This document shows, piece after piece, positions 27,126 to 34,989 of a stretch of DNA of 64,000 nucleotides (position 1 is the first letter of the stretch; every line of letters starts with the position of its first letter). The position numbers and the translations under genes were made by a program. Below the pieces are notes generated by a model. It did not search any database and was not told the origin of the DNA. It was given only the letters and a program-made list of their open reading frames with translations. Source of the DNA: Promineifilum sp019695075 (lineage in GTDB: Bacteria; Chloroflexota; Anaerolineae; Promineifilales; Promineifilaceae); assembly GCA_026129185.1 (NCBI GenBank), contig JAHCIO010000024.1:8871-72870 (forward strand), written 5' to 3'.

Positions 27126-27148
27126 TAGCGCGGGCCGGCAGCCCGCTA
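27126..27148 (+). repeat. Short palindrome in the rpsD-rpsK gap
   Basis: TAGCGCGGGC, CGGCA, then GCCCGCTA: an inverted repeat interrupted by one base. Its layout (TAGCG lead, 5-nt loop) resembles the palindrome at 32529-32549. Confidence 0.5.
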
Positions 27149-27218
27149 TACCAGCCGCAAGCGGTTTACGGGCGTGGCAACCCTTCTTCCCACTCCGCGG
27201 CCGGGCCGATGAAAAATC

Positions 27219-27617
27219 CTAAATGCGGCGCTTCTTCGGCGGCCGGCAGCCGTTGTGCGGCACGGGCGTAATGTCCTGGATGGACGTGACCCGGATGCCG
27301 CTGGCCTGGATCGAACGAATGGCGGCCTCGCGGCCGGGGCCGGGGCCTTTCACCACAACGTCCACTTCCTGCACCCCGTTCTCCACGGCGATGCGGGCGG
27401 CGTTCTGGCCGGCCAGACGCGCGGCGTAGGGCGTGCTCTTGCGCGAACCCTTGAAGCCGGACGCGCCGGAGCTGGACCAGGCCACGGTGTTGCCTTTGGT
27501 GTCCGTAATCGTCACAATGGTGTTATTGAAAGCGGCAAAAATATGGGCTTGCCCCTTCGGCACCATCTTGCGCGCTTTCTTGCGCGTTGCTGCTTGTGCT
27601 TGTCTTCTGCGTCCCAT
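27219..27617 (-). CDS. rpsK: Ribosomal protein S11
   Basis: Platform protein of the small subunit, 132 residues. GQAHIFAAFNNTIVTITDTK, WSSSGASGFKGSRKSTPYAA and the C-terminal DITPVPHNGCRPPKKRRI are diagnostic. It is separated from rpsM by 81 bp occupied by a palindromic repeat. Confidence 0.97.
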   Translation of the reverse strand: MGRRRQAQAATRKKARKMVPKGQAHIFAAFNNTIVTITDTKGNTVAWSSSGASGFKGSRKSTPYAARLAGQNAARIAVENGVQEVDVVVKGPGPGREAAIRSIQASGIRVTSIQDITPVPHNGCRPPKKRRI

Positions 27618-27633
27618 CGTACCTCCACACGGC

Positions 27634-27697
27634 AGCGAACCGCGAACGACAGCGCCGCGGGGCGTTCGTCGTTCGCAGTTCGCCGCTTGTCGTTCGA
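27634..27697 (+). repeat. Iterated-word palindrome between rpsM and rpsK
   Basis: GCGAACCGCGAACGACAGCG then, after a short GC centre, GCGTTCGTCGTTCGCAGTTC and GCCGCTTGTCGTTCG. The GAACGAC/GTCGTTC words are iterated and inverted. Same architecture as the other long palindromes in this cluster. Confidence 0.65.
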
Positions 27698-27698
27698 A

Positions 27699-28082
27699 TT
27701 ACTTGCCGCCCTTGCGACGGCCGCGGCCGGCCACAGTCTTCTTCGGGCCTTTGCTCGTGCGCGAATTGGTGCGCGTGCGCTGGCCACGCGCGGGCAAATG
27801 CCGGCGGTGGCGCTGGCCACGGTAGCAGCCAATCTCGCCCAGGCGCTTGATGTTCATCGCCACTTCGCGCCGCAGGTCGCCCTCGACCGTGTGCTCTTTC
27901 TCAACCAGCTGGCGCAGGCGCGTGACCTCCGCCTCCGACAGGTCGCGGACCCGCGTGTCGGGGTTCACTTCGGCCTGCTGCAAGATGTGCTGGCTGGTCG
28001 TGCGGCCGATGCCGTAGATATAGGTCAGGCTGACCTCAACGCGCTTGTTGCGCGGAATGTCAACACCCGCAATACGTGCCAT
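27699..28082 (-). CDS. rpsM: Ribosomal protein S13
   Basis: Head protein contacting the P-site tRNA and L5. In 127 residues MARIAGVDIPRNKRVEVSLT and the C-terminal RGQRTRTNSRTSKGPKKTV region are typical. It begins 12 bp after rpmJ. No infA precedes that pair here. Confidence 0.97.
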   Translation of the reverse strand: MARIAGVDIPRNKRVEVSLTYIYGIGRTTSQHILQQAEVNPDTRVRDLSEAEVTRLRQLVEKEHTVEGDLRREVAMNIKRLGEIGCYRGQRHRRHLPARGQRTRTNSRTSKGPKKTVAGRGRRKGGK

Positions 28083-28094
28083 GCTGCCTCTCCC

Positions 28095-28208
28095 TTAACC
28101 TTGACGCTGCTTGTGATTCGGATCGCTGCAAATCACACGCACCACGCCGTTCCGCTTGATAATCTTGCACTTCGGACAACGCCGCTTAATCGACGATGAT
28201 ACCTTCAT
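28095..28208 (-). CDS. rpmJ: Ribosomal protein L36
   Basis: A 37-residue zinc-ribbon protein of the large subunit, starting MKVSSSIKRRCPKCKIIKRN and ending DPNHKQRQG. The metal ligands are in CPKC and the later CSDPNH, so it is the zinc-containing form. It is too short for most length cut-offs. It sits 41 bp after adk and 12 bp before rpsM. Confidence 0.95.
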   Translation of the reverse strand: MKVSSSIKRRCPKCKIIKRNGVVRVICSDPNHKQRQG

Positions 28209-28249
28209 GTTCGCTTACTCCTCGCGCGGCGCGGGCGTGTGGCCTCGCG

Positions 28250-28822
28250 CTACGCCGCCTGCATAATCACTTGACGCAGGTCATTCTGAACGCACTCAAC
28301 GCCCTGTTGGCCGTTCACCTCGATCACCAGCCCGCGCTGGGCATAGTAGTCCAGCAGCGGCTTCGTCTGCTCTTCATAGACACGCATCCGGGTGCGGATG
28401 GTGTCTTCGCTGTCGTCGGCGCGGCCTTCGATCTGGGCGCGCTTCAGCAGACGCTGGACAAGCTCCTCGTGGTCCACCACGATGTGGGGCACCACGGCGA
28501 TATGACCGCCCAGCTCCGCCAGCAGCGCTTCCAGCGCGTCGGCCTGCACAGTCGTCCGCGGAAAGCCATCGAGGATGGCCCCGTTGGCCGCGTCCGGCTG
28601 CGACAGGCGATCCTTCACCATCGCCACCGTCACCGAGTCCGGCACCAGCTCGCCCTTGTCCATATAGGTCTGGGCCAGCTTGCCCAACTCGGTCGCGTTC
28701 TTCAGATTGTAACGAAACAAATCCCCTGTCGACACCTGCGGCAGACCCAACGTCTGTTCCAACAGTTTAGCCTGAGTACCCTTGCCGGCTCCTGGCGGGC
28801 CAATCAGGATGATGAACTTCAT
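28250..28822 (-). CDS. adk: Adenylate kinase, short-lid form
   Basis: Interconverts ATP, ADP and AMP. ATG 28822 gives 190 residues beginning MKFIILIGPPGAGKGTQAK (P-loop). A longer frame to 28885 would translate a palindromic repeat and was rejected. DGFPRTTVQADALE is the AMP-binding region. The lid is short and lacks the zinc cysteines (RAQIEGRADDSEDTIRTRM). It sits after secY as usual, but map and infA, which often follow, are missing. Confidence 0.95.
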   Translation of the reverse strand: MKFIILIGPPGAGKGTQAKLLEQTLGLPQVSTGDLFRYNLKNATELGKLAQTYMDKGELVPDSVTVAMVKDRLSQPDAANGAILDGFPRTTVQADALEALLAELGGHIAVVPHIVVDHEELVQRLLKRAQIEGRADDSEDTIRTRMRVYEEQTKPLLDYYAQRGLVIEVNGQQGVECVQNDLRQVIMQAA

Positions 28823-28835
28823 GGCTGCCCCCGTT

Positions 28836-28914
28836 GTCAGTAGGTCAGTATCCAGTATCCAGTATTCAGTCTGCTTACTGGACACTGAATACTGCTTACT
28901 GAATACTGGACACT
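28836..28914 (+). repeat. Iterated-word palindrome between secY and adk
   Basis: Words CAGTATCCAGTATTCAGT are iterated on the left; after CTGCTTACTGGACA the right arm reads ACTGAATACTGCTTACTGAA and TACTGGACACT. The words TCCAGTA and TACTGGA are reverse complements. It fills most of the 96-bp gap. Confidence 0.75.
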
Positions 28915-28918
28915 ACGA

Positions 28919-30292
28919 TTACGATTTCAAGAACCCCTCGTAATGGCGCATCAGCAATTGCGCTTCCAGTTGACGCATCGTATCGACGACCACGCCGACG
29001 ACGATGATAAGACCCGAACCACTGATGACCAGGACGCTGCGCTCCAGGCCAGGGATTTGCAGCACCAGAGCGATAACCGCCATGATGCCCGGCAGCACGG
29101 CGATCAGGCCCAGGAACAGCGCGCCGATGAGCGTGATCCGCCGGACGACCGACATGATGTAGTTCTCGGTGCGCTTGCCCGGCCGGATGCCGGGGATGAA
29201 CCCGCCCTGACGTTGGAGTGTCTCCGGCAGGTTCTGCTGCCGGATCATGACGTCGGTGTAAAAGAACGTGAAGGCGACAACGAGGATGAAGTACAGCACC
29301 CAGTAGACGGTGAAAGCCACCGGGGCGGTGGAAACATCCTGTTGCGTGCCGAAGCGGCCGATCGCCGAGGCGATGTTGTCAACGACGCTGCCGCTGCCGC
29401 TGACAAAGAGGCCGGCGATGAGCGGGAAGAAGGTCAGAATCGACTGCGCGAAGATGATCGGGATCATGCCCGCGGTGTTGACCTTCAACGGAATATAGGT
29501 GCTCTGGCCCTGATAAATCTTACGTCCGCGCACCCGCCGCCCATATTGCACGGCAATTCTTCGCTGCCCCTCCTGGATGATGACGATGACCAGCACGGTC
29601 AGCACCAGATAGAGCAGGAACGTGATGATGGAGAAAATCCGCGCGGCGGCGGTTTCCAGCGTGAACATCTGGGCCACGTTGGGGAAAATGCGCGAGACGA
29701 TGCCGCCGAAGATGATCAGCGAAATGCCCTGGCCGACGCCGTCTTCGGTGATGCGCTCGCCCAGCCAGATGGCGAACATCGTGCCGCCGACCATGGCCAC
29801 CAAAGTGGTCAGCGTCGGCAACAGGTTCGCGCCGGTAAAGCCGAAGTTCGGCATGATCGACTCGACGCCGCCCGTCAGGCTGGCCCCGACCAGACGAATC
29901 TGGCCCACGGCCTGCAAGAACGCCAGCGGCACGGTCAGGAAGTAGGTATAGCGGTTCAGCTTGTTCCGGCCCGACTCGCCCTCCGATTGTAGTTCTTCAA
30001 ACTGCGGGATGATGGGCGTCAGCAGCTGGATGATAATCGACGCGGTGATGTAGGGGTAGACGCCCATAGCCATCACCGAGAAGTTGCTGACCGCGCCGCC
30101 CGACAGCAGGTCGAGGAAGTCGACGACCGAGTTACCCGACCGCTGGGAGGTGAACACCAGCCAGGCCTGCAAGTCGACGCCGGGCACGGGGATGTTGGCC
30201 AGCAAGCGATAGATGACCAACATCGCGATGGTGAACAGGATGCGTCGCCGCAGGTCGGGCAGCGTGAACGCCGCGCGCACTGATTCAATCAT
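28919..30292 (-). CDS. secY: Preprotein translocase subunit SecY
   Basis: Channel subunit of the Sec translocon in the inner membrane. It has 457 residues with ten predicted helices; the plug and lateral-gate region follows DLLSGGAVSNFSVMAMGVYP, and the C-terminal cytosolic loop contains GFIPGIRPGKRTENYI. It starts 10 bp after rplO, in the standard spc position, so translocon supply follows ribosome supply. Confidence 0.97.
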   Translation of the reverse strand: MIESVRAAFTLPDLRRRILFTIAMLVIYRLLANIPVPGVDLQAWLVFTSQRSGNSVVDFLDLLSGGAVSNFSVMAMGVYPYITASIIIQLLTPIIPQFEELQSEGESGRNKLNRYTYFLTVPLAFLQAVGQIRLVGASLTGGVESIMPNFGFTGANLLPTLTTLVAMVGGTMFAIWLGERITEDGVGQGISLIIFGGIVSRIFPNVAQMFTLETAAARIFSIITFLLYLVLTVLVIVIIQEGQRRIAVQYGRRVRGRKIYQGQSTYIPLKVNTAGMIPIIFAQSILTFFPLIAGLFVSGSGSVVDNIASAIGRFGTQQDVSTAPVAFTVYWVLYFILVVAFTFFYTDVMIRQQNLPETLQRQGGFIPGIRPGKRTENYIMSVVRRITLIGALFLGLIAVLPGIMAVIALVLQIPGLERSVLVISGSGLIIVVGVVVDTMRQLEAQLLMRHYEGFLKS

Positions 30293-30302
30293 GGCATGTC
30301 TC

Positions 30303-30791
30303 CTACGGAGCCTGCGTATCCTCAGTCGTCTTCACGGCGCTGTAGGGAACGATCTCAGCGATGCCGCCGGCAGCCTCGATCTTCTCTTTGGCCGACGCCG
30401 AGAAGCGATGGGCCTGCACAGTCAGCGCCACGCTCAGTTCGCCCTCGCCCAACACCACGACCGGGTCGGTGGCCTTCTTCAGCAGGCCGAACTCAGCCAT
30501 CAGTTCCGGCGTCACGGTTTCGCCCTCGAAGTCACATTCGGCCAGCCGTTGCAGGTTGACGACCTTGTACTCGACGCGGCGGATGTTGGTGAAGCCGCGC
30601 TTGAAGGGCAGACGCCGCGCCAGAGGCAACTGGCCGCCTTCAAAGTAGGCGCCTTTGACGCCGCCGCTGCGCGCGCCCTGACCCTTGGTGCCCCGGCCGG
30701 CTGTCTTGCCCTGGCCGGCGGAAATACCCCGGCCGACGCGCTTGCGCGACTTCTTCGCGCCCTCGCTCGGGCCTAGTTCATTCAACTTCAT
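30303..30791 (-). CDS. rplO: Ribosomal protein L15
   Basis: Late-assembly large-subunit protein with a glycine-rich N-terminus (KLNELGPSEGAKKSRKRVGR, AGQGKTAGRGTKGQGARSGG) and the LARRLPFKRGF motif, 162 residues. The C-terminal tail after KIEAAGG is a little longer than usual. One base separates it from rpmD. Confidence 0.97.
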   Translation of the reverse strand: MKLNELGPSEGAKKSRKRVGRGISAGQGKTAGRGTKGQGARSGGVKGAYFEGGQLPLARRLPFKRGFTNIRRVEYKVVNLQRLAECDFEGETVTPELMAEFGLLKKATDPVVVLGEGELSVALTVQAHRFSASAKEKIEAAGGIAEIVPYSAVKTTEDTQAP

Positions 30792-30792
30792 G

Positions 30793-31005
30793 TCACTTGA
30801 CCTCCTTGGCCAAACCCTTCTCGGTCGTGACTTCCTCGACGGTCAGCAGGTGGCTGACGGCATTGAGCATGCCGCGCAGCGCGGGCGTGTCTTCTTTCTC
30901 CAGCGTCTGATTCAGCCGCGTGAAGCCCAGGGCCTTAATGGTGGCCTTCTGGCGCTCCGTGTAGCCGATGGCGCTCTTACTATAGGTAATGCGTAGCGTG
31001 GCCAT
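30793..31005 (-). CDS. rpmD: Ribosomal protein L30
   Basis: 70-residue large-subunit protein. ATG 31005 shares its A with the TAA stop of rpsE (TAATG), implying translational coupling. ATLRITYSKSAIGYTERQKA and IKALGFTRLNQT are characteristic. The upstream in-frame start would lie inside rpsE and was rejected. Confidence 0.95.
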   Translation of the reverse strand: MATLRITYSKSAIGYTERQKATIKALGFTRLNQTLEKEDTPALRGMLNAVSHLLTVEEVTTEKGLAKEVK

Positions 31006-31535
31006 TACTTGCGCCCCCAAAACGGTGTGACCTCGGCCGGGTCTTTGCCGCGATCCAGCGCGATCTGGCGCATGTCCATCAGGCGATCCAGGCCGTCCAT
31101 CGTCGCCATCATGACGTTGAGGACGTTGGAGCTGCCTAGCGACTTGGTCAGGATGTCGCGGTAGCCGGCGGCCTCAATGACCGCGCGCACGCCACCGCCG
31201 GCGATGACGCCGGTGCCGGGCGAGGCCGGCTTCAGCATGACGCGCGCCGCGCCGTGCTGGCCGATGACCTCGTGCGGAATGGTCGAGCCGTAGATCGGCA
31301 CCGCCACCATGTTCTTGCGCGCCGCTTCCAGGGCCTTGCGGATGGCGTCGGGCACGGTGCGGGCCTTGCCAATGCCAACGCCGACCTTGCCGCGGTTGTC
31401 GCCGACGACGACCGTCACCCGGAAGGCGAAGCGGCGGCCGCCCTTGACGACCTTGGCCACGCGCGCGATGTCGATGATGCGCTCATCGAATTCGTCTTTC
31501 TGCTCCGCAAAGCGTTGCTGTCTTCTTTGTCCCAT
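31005..31535 (-). CDS. rpsE: Ribosomal protein S5
   Basis: Small-subunit fidelity protein, 176 residues. DERIIDIARVAKVVKGGRRF with AFRVTVVVGD, VGVGIGKA and PASPGTGVIAGGGVRAVIEA are diagnostic. Its stop overlaps the rpmD start by one base. Confidence 0.97.
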   Translation of the reverse strand: MGQRRQQRFAEQKDEFDERIIDIARVAKVVKGGRRFAFRVTVVVGDNRGKVGVGIGKARTVPDAIRKALEAARKNMVAVPIYGSTIPHEVIGQHGAARVMLKPASPGTGVIAGGGVRAVIEAAGYRDILTKSLGSSNVLNVMMATMDGLDRLMDMRQIALDRGKDPAEVTPFWGRK

Positions 31536-31556
31536 GTCTGGACTCCTCGTCGATCA

Positions 31557-31919
31557 CTACAGCTTCAGGCCGCCTTCGCGCGCGCCATCGGCCAGGGCCT
31601 TGATGCGGCCGTGGTAGAGATAGCCGCCCCGATCGAAGACCACTTCCTGAATGCCCGCGTCCAGCGCCCGCCGGGCCACGAGCTTGCCGACCAGCGCGGC
31701 CTGCTCCCGCTTCTTCTTGCCGTCCAACTGCCCGGCCAGTTCCTTGTCCAGGGTCGAGGCGGCGGCCAGCGTGTTGCCGGCGACGTCGTCGATCACCTGG
31801 GCGTAGATGTGCTCCAGGCTACGGAAGACGTTCAGCCGCGGACGCTCCGGCGTGCCCGAAATCCTCATGCGGATACGCCGCTGACGGCGCTTCCGTGCTG
31901 CGTTGCTGTTCTGTGCCAT
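31557..31919 (-). CDS. rplR: Ribosomal protein L18
   Basis: 5S rRNA-binding protein of the central protuberance, 120 residues. RRIRMRISGTPERPRLNVFR, HIYAQVIDD and the end FDRGGYLYHGRIKALADGAR with EGGLKL match the family. It lies 11 bp after rplF. Confidence 0.97.
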   Translation of the reverse strand: MAQNSNAARKRRQRRIRMRISGTPERPRLNVFRSLEHIYAQVIDDVAGNTLAAASTLDKELAGQLDGKKKREQAALVGKLVARRALDAGIQEVVFDRGGYLYHGRIKALADGAREGGLKL

Positions 31920-31930
31920 CGTACCCTCTA

Positions 31931-32473
31931 TTAGACCTTGCCGGTCTTGCCGGCCTTGCGGCGGACGACCTCGTTGTCGTAGCGAATGCCCTTGCCCTTA
32001 TACGGCTCAGGCGGGCGCGTCTTGCGCACACGGGCGGCCACTTCGCCAAGGAACTCCTTGTCGGTGCCGCTGATGATGACGCGGCGGCCGCGTTCTTCGA
32101 CGGCGAAGGCGATGTCCCGCTCCGGGGCGAAGCGCACCGGGTGGGAATAGCCCACGTAGAGCACCAGGTTCTTGCCGTCCAGCTCGGCGCGGTAGCCGAC
32201 GCCCTCGATCTGCAAGACGCGGGTGTAGCCGGCGCTGACGCCGGTGACCATGTTATTGAGAAGCGCCCGCGTCAGGCCGTGCAGGGAGCGGTGCTGCCGG
32301 CTATCGCTCGGCCGCGTCACGCGCAACACGCCGTCCTCGATGGCGATCGCCATGTCAGGGTGCAAGGTGCGGGTCAACGCGCCCTTTGGCCCCTTGACCG
32401 CCACCGTCGAGCCGTCGATATCGACGCTCACGCCCTTGGGCAGTTGTATTGGCGCCTTACCTACTCGCGACAT
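31931..32473 (-). CDS. rplF: Ribosomal protein L6
   Basis: Large-subunit protein near the factor-binding site, 180 residues and two repeated domains. MSRVGKAPIQLPKGVSV begins it; the second domain has HPVRFAPERDIAF and the conserved PPEPYKGKGIRY. A 96-bp gap containing a short palindrome separates it from rpsH. Confidence 0.97.
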   Translation of the reverse strand: MSRVGKAPIQLPKGVSVDIDGSTVAVKGPKGALTRTLHPDMAIAIEDGVLRVTRPSDSRQHRSLHGLTRALLNNMVTGVSAGYTRVLQIEGVGYRAELDGKNLVLYVGYSHPVRFAPERDIAFAVEERGRRVIISGTDKEFLGEVAARVRKTRPPEPYKGKGIRYDNEVVRRKAGKTGKV

Positions 32474-32528
32474 TCCATCATTCCTCCCCGGTCTGGCCGG
32501 CCACAGCGGGCCGGCGCGCCGGATTCCG

Positions 32529-32549
32529 TAGCGCGGTCAGACCGCGACT
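32529..32549 (+). repeat. Short palindrome in the rpsH-rplF gap
   Basis: CGCGGTC (32532-32538), A, GACCGCG (32540-32546), within GTAGCGCGGTCAGACCGCGA. A perfect 7-bp inverted repeat around a single base. Confidence 0.55.
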
Positions 32550-32569
32550 CGTTTCGTTCTTGATCTACC

Positions 32570-32992
32570 CTACCACACCTTGCACAGCAACTCGCCACCG
32601 AGGCCGAGCTGGCGGGCCTTCTGGTCGGTCATGACCCCGCGCGAGGTCGTCAGGATAGAGACGCCCATGCCACTGAGCACCCAGGGAATCTCGCGCTTTC
32701 CCACGTAGATGCGCCGCCCCGGCGAACTGACGCGCTGCAGGCCGTTGATGACCGAGCGACGCTCGCGCCGGCCGCCCACGTAGCGCAGGCGAATGATCAG
32801 CGTGGGGAACTTGGCCTGCGGCGTTGTGTTCGCCGGCAGAACCTCATAGCTCTCAATGTAGCCCTCGTTCTTCAGCACGTCGGCAATGGCCACCTTCATC
32901 TTGGAATGGGGCATGGCCACCGTCGGCTGCTGCCGGTCTAGGGCATTGCGCATCCGCGTCAACATGTCGGCAATCGGATCAGTCATAGACAT
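32570..32992 (-). CDS. rpsH: Ribosomal protein S8
   Basis: 16S-binding protein and, in Escherichia coli, translational repressor of the spc operon. It has 140 residues; MTDPIADMLTRMRNA is the canonical start, so ATG 32986 is an alternative to 32992. The C-terminus has VYVGKREIP-like (here IYVGKREIPWVLSGMGVSIL) and TTSRGVMTDQKAR. It starts 9 bp after rpsN. Confidence 0.97.
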   Translation of the reverse strand: MSMTDPIADMLTRMRNALDRQQPTVAMPHSKMKVAIADVLKNEGYIESYEVLPANTTPQAKFPTLIIRLRYVGGRRERRSVINGLQRVSSPGRRIYVGKREIPWVLSGMGVSILTTSRGVMTDQKARQLGLGGELLCKVW

Positions 32993-33001
32993 AGCGCACC
33001 T

Positions 33002-33184
33002 CTACCAACTCGACTTGACGACGCCCGGGATGTTGCCCTTCAACGCCTGCTCCCGGAAGCAAATCCGGCACAGGCCAAACCGGCGGATATAGCCACGGGG
33101 ACGGCCGCACAGCTGGCAGCGGTTGCGGACGCGGACCCGGTACTTCCGCTTTGTTTCACGTGCAATCATCGATTTCTTCGCCAT
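33002..33184 (-). CDS. rpsN: Ribosomal protein S14, zinc-binding type Z
   Basis: 60-residue small-subunit head protein. Two CxxC pairs (CQLCGRPRGYI and CRICFRE) show the zinc-containing form. MAKKSMIARETKRKYRVRVR and the end PGVVKSSW are canonical. A short repeat of GAACTTCCGTTCG type (33187-33221) precedes it. Confidence 0.97.
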   Translation of the reverse strand: MAKKSMIARETKRKYRVRVRNRCQLCGRPRGYIRRFGLCRICFREQALKGNIPGVVKSSW

Positions 33185-33186
33185 CT

Positions 33187-33221
33187 CGCGAACTCCTGTT
33201 CGTCCACGAACTTCCGTTCGT
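33187..33221 (+). repeat. Two short GAAC-N4-GTTC palindromes upstream of rpsN
   Basis: CGAACTCCTGTTCG and CGAACTTCCGTTCG, separated by TCCA, form two adjacent small hairpins. They resemble the GACGTTC/GAACGTC element at 39219-39240. Confidence 0.4.
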
Positions 33222-33245
33222 CAATTACCTCGCGCACCGTTGCGC

Positions 33246-33815
33246 TTAGGCCGCCTCCGCGATCTCGCGCCGGAAAGGCATTCCCATCAACGCCAGCAGA
33301 CGTCGTCCCTCGTCGTCGGTCGGGGCCGTGGTGACGATGGTCACTTCCATGCCCCGAATCTTGTCGATCTTATCGTAGTCGACTTCGGGAAAGATCAATT
33401 GTTCGCGCAGGCCCAGGGTGTAGTTGCCGCGGCCGTCGAAGGCCTCCGGCGAAATGCCCTGGAAGTCGCGCGTACGTGGCAGCGCCACGTGGATGAGGCG
33501 GGTCAGGAAGGCCCACATCCGCTCGCCGCGCAGCGTCACCTTCAGGCCAATGATGCGGCCCTCGCGCAGCTTGAAGCCGGCGATGGAGCGCTTGGCCTTC
33601 GTCAGCACAGGCTTCTGGCCGGTGATATTGGTGATGTCATTGGTCGCAAACTCGATCGCCTTGGCGTTATCGAGCGCTTCGCCCAGGCCGACATTAACCA
33701 CGACCTTGGAAATCCGCGGCACTTGCATGACGCTGGAGTAGTTGAACTCCTTCATCAGCGCCGGGATGACCTCGTTGCGGTATAGCTCCGGCAGCGGCGT
33801 AAAGTTGGTTGCCAT
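33246..33815 (-). CDS. rplE: Ribosomal protein L5
   Basis: 5S rRNA-binding protein contacting S13, 189 residues. VMQVPRISKVVVNVGLGEAL, TGQKPVLTKAKRSIAGFKLR and the DFQGISPEAFDGRGNYTLGL block identify it. It follows rplX by 96 bp, which shows only a weak GC-rich hairpin. Confidence 0.97.
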   Translation of the reverse strand: MATNFTPLPELYRNEVIPALMKEFNYSSVMQVPRISKVVVNVGLGEALDNAKAIEFATNDITNITGQKPVLTKAKRSIAGFKLREGRIIGLKVTLRGERMWAFLTRLIHVALPRTRDFQGISPEAFDGRGNYTLGLREQLIFPEVDYDKIDKIRGMEVTIVTTAPTDDEGRRLLALMGMPFRREIAEAA

Positions 33816-33911
33816 TCTGATACCTCCAGGCTGAGTAGCAGGCCGGCCGCGGCGGATTCGGTTCTGTCCCGCCGTTGTGGGCCGCCTGGCTCACCTTAGT
33901 TACTCTGCTTG

Positions 33912-34232
33912 TTAATCCAGCTCCGCGCCGCTCTTCTTCGAGTAGCGCACAGGCCGGCCGTTCTCATCGCGCCGCAGTCCGACACGGGTCTTCGCACCAC
34001 CCTCGACCAGCATGACCTTGGAGATGTGAATCGGCGCTTCAAACTCGATGATGCCGCCCTGGGCGCGCGAACGACCGCCGGTCGGCCGCGACTTCTGGTG
34101 CTTCTTGACGATGTTGACCCCGGAGATGACGATCATCTGCTTGGCCGGGTAGACGCGCTGCACCGTGCCGCGCACGCCCTTGAAGTTGCCGGAGATCACC
34201 TCGACCGTATCGTTGACTTTGATTCGCATCAC
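33912..34232 (-). CDS. rplX: Ribosomal protein L24
   Basis: Assembly initiator of the large subunit, 106 residues. The KOW motif is VNDTVEVISGNFKGVRGTVQ, followed by MIVISGVNIVKKHQKSRPTG. ATG 34229 one codon later is equally possible. A palindromic repeat lies between it and rplN. Confidence 0.96.
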   Translation of the reverse strand: MMRIKVNDTVEVISGNFKGVRGTVQRVYPAKQMIVISGVNIVKKHQKSRPTGGRSRAQGGIIEFEAPIHISKVMLVEGGAKTRVGLRRDENGRPVRYSKKSGAELD

Positions 34233-34240
34233 TCACCTTA

Positions 34241-34315
34241 CCAATTAGGAATTAGGAATTAGGAATTAGGAATGAAGAGTTGTATTCGTAATTCGTAATT
34301 CCAAATTCGTAATTA
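34241..34315 (+). repeat. Iterated-word palindrome between rplN and rplX
   Basis: The left arm is four TTAGGAA-type words (AATTAGGAATTAGGAATTAG...), the centre GAATGAAGAGTTGTATT, and the right arm CGTAATTCGTAATTCC and AAATTCGTAATTA. It supplies the rplN stop codon (34313-34315). A similar element with the same word occurs at 39917-40009. Confidence 0.75.
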
Positions 34316-34684
34316 CAGCGATTCCGGCGCCAGGGACAGAATACGCCCGAAGCCCTTGTCGCGCAGCTCGCGCGCCACCGGGCCGAAGATGCGCGTCCCG
34401 ACCGGGTTCTTGCCTTCGGCGTCCAGAATGACGGCGGCATTGTCGTCGAAGCGGATGTAGCTGCCGTCCTCGCGCTTATATTCTTTGGTCGTGCGCACGA
34501 TGACCGCCTTCACCACGGCGCTCTTCTTAACGTTGGCGTTCGGCGTGGCCTTCTTGACCGTGGCCGTAACCACATCGCCAACCGTGCCATAGCGGCGACG
34601 CGACCCGCCCATGACCTGGATCACCAACAGCTCGCGCGCGCCCGAATTATCGGCGACGTTGAGTCGACTTTCCTTCTGAATCAT
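34313..34684 (-). CDS. rplN: Ribosomal protein L14
   Basis: Intersubunit-bridge protein, 123 residues. MIQKESRLNVADNSGARELL, the KRREDGSYIRFDDNAAVI region (here YKREDGS) and GTRIFGPVARELRDKGF are diagnostic. It begins 12 bp after rpsQ and its stop lies in the palindromic repeat. Confidence 0.97.
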   Translation of the reverse strand: MIQKESRLNVADNSGARELLVIQVMGGSRRRYGTVGDVVTATVKKATPNANVKKSAVVKAVIVRTTKEYKREDGSYIRFDDNAAVILDAEGKNPVGTRIFGPVARELRDKGFGRILSLAPESL

Positions 34685-34696
34685 GGAATGCCTCGC

Positions 34697-34948
34697 TTAC
34701 TCAGCCCGCTCCAGAATGGAGACGAGCGCGAACCGCTTCTCGCGGCTATAGGGCCGCGACTCGATGATCTCCACGCGGTCGCCCACGCGGCACTCGTTGT
34801 TCTCGTCGTGCGCCTTGTACTTCGTGACCCGGCTGAAGACCTTGCCATAGATCGGGTGGCGCTTGGTCGTCGACACGGAGACGACGATCGTCTTGTCCAT
34901 CTTGTCACTGGTCACAACGCCCACGAGTCGTTTACGCTGCTCTCTCAT
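34697..34948 (-). CDS. rpsQ: Ribosomal protein S17
   Basis: 16S-binding OB-fold protein of 83 residues from the ATG that begins MREQRKRLVGVVTSDKMDKT. A GTG five codons earlier was rejected because the MRE start matches the family. HPIYGKVFSRVTKYKAHDE and VGDRVEIIESRPYS follow. It lies 41 bp after rpmC. Confidence 0.95.
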   Translation of the reverse strand: MREQRKRLVGVVTSDKMDKTIVVSVSTTKRHPIYGKVFSRVTKYKAHDENNECRVGDRVEIIESRPYSREKRFALVSILERAE

Positions 34949-34989
34949 CTTAAGTAACCTCACTGTCGGACGCCAGCGGCGAGATTGCC

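Noticed and set aside
28823..28885. Upstream extension of adenylate kinase by 21 residues
   Set aside because: It runs into the palindrome between secY and adk; the P-loop normally begins a few residues after the chosen Met.
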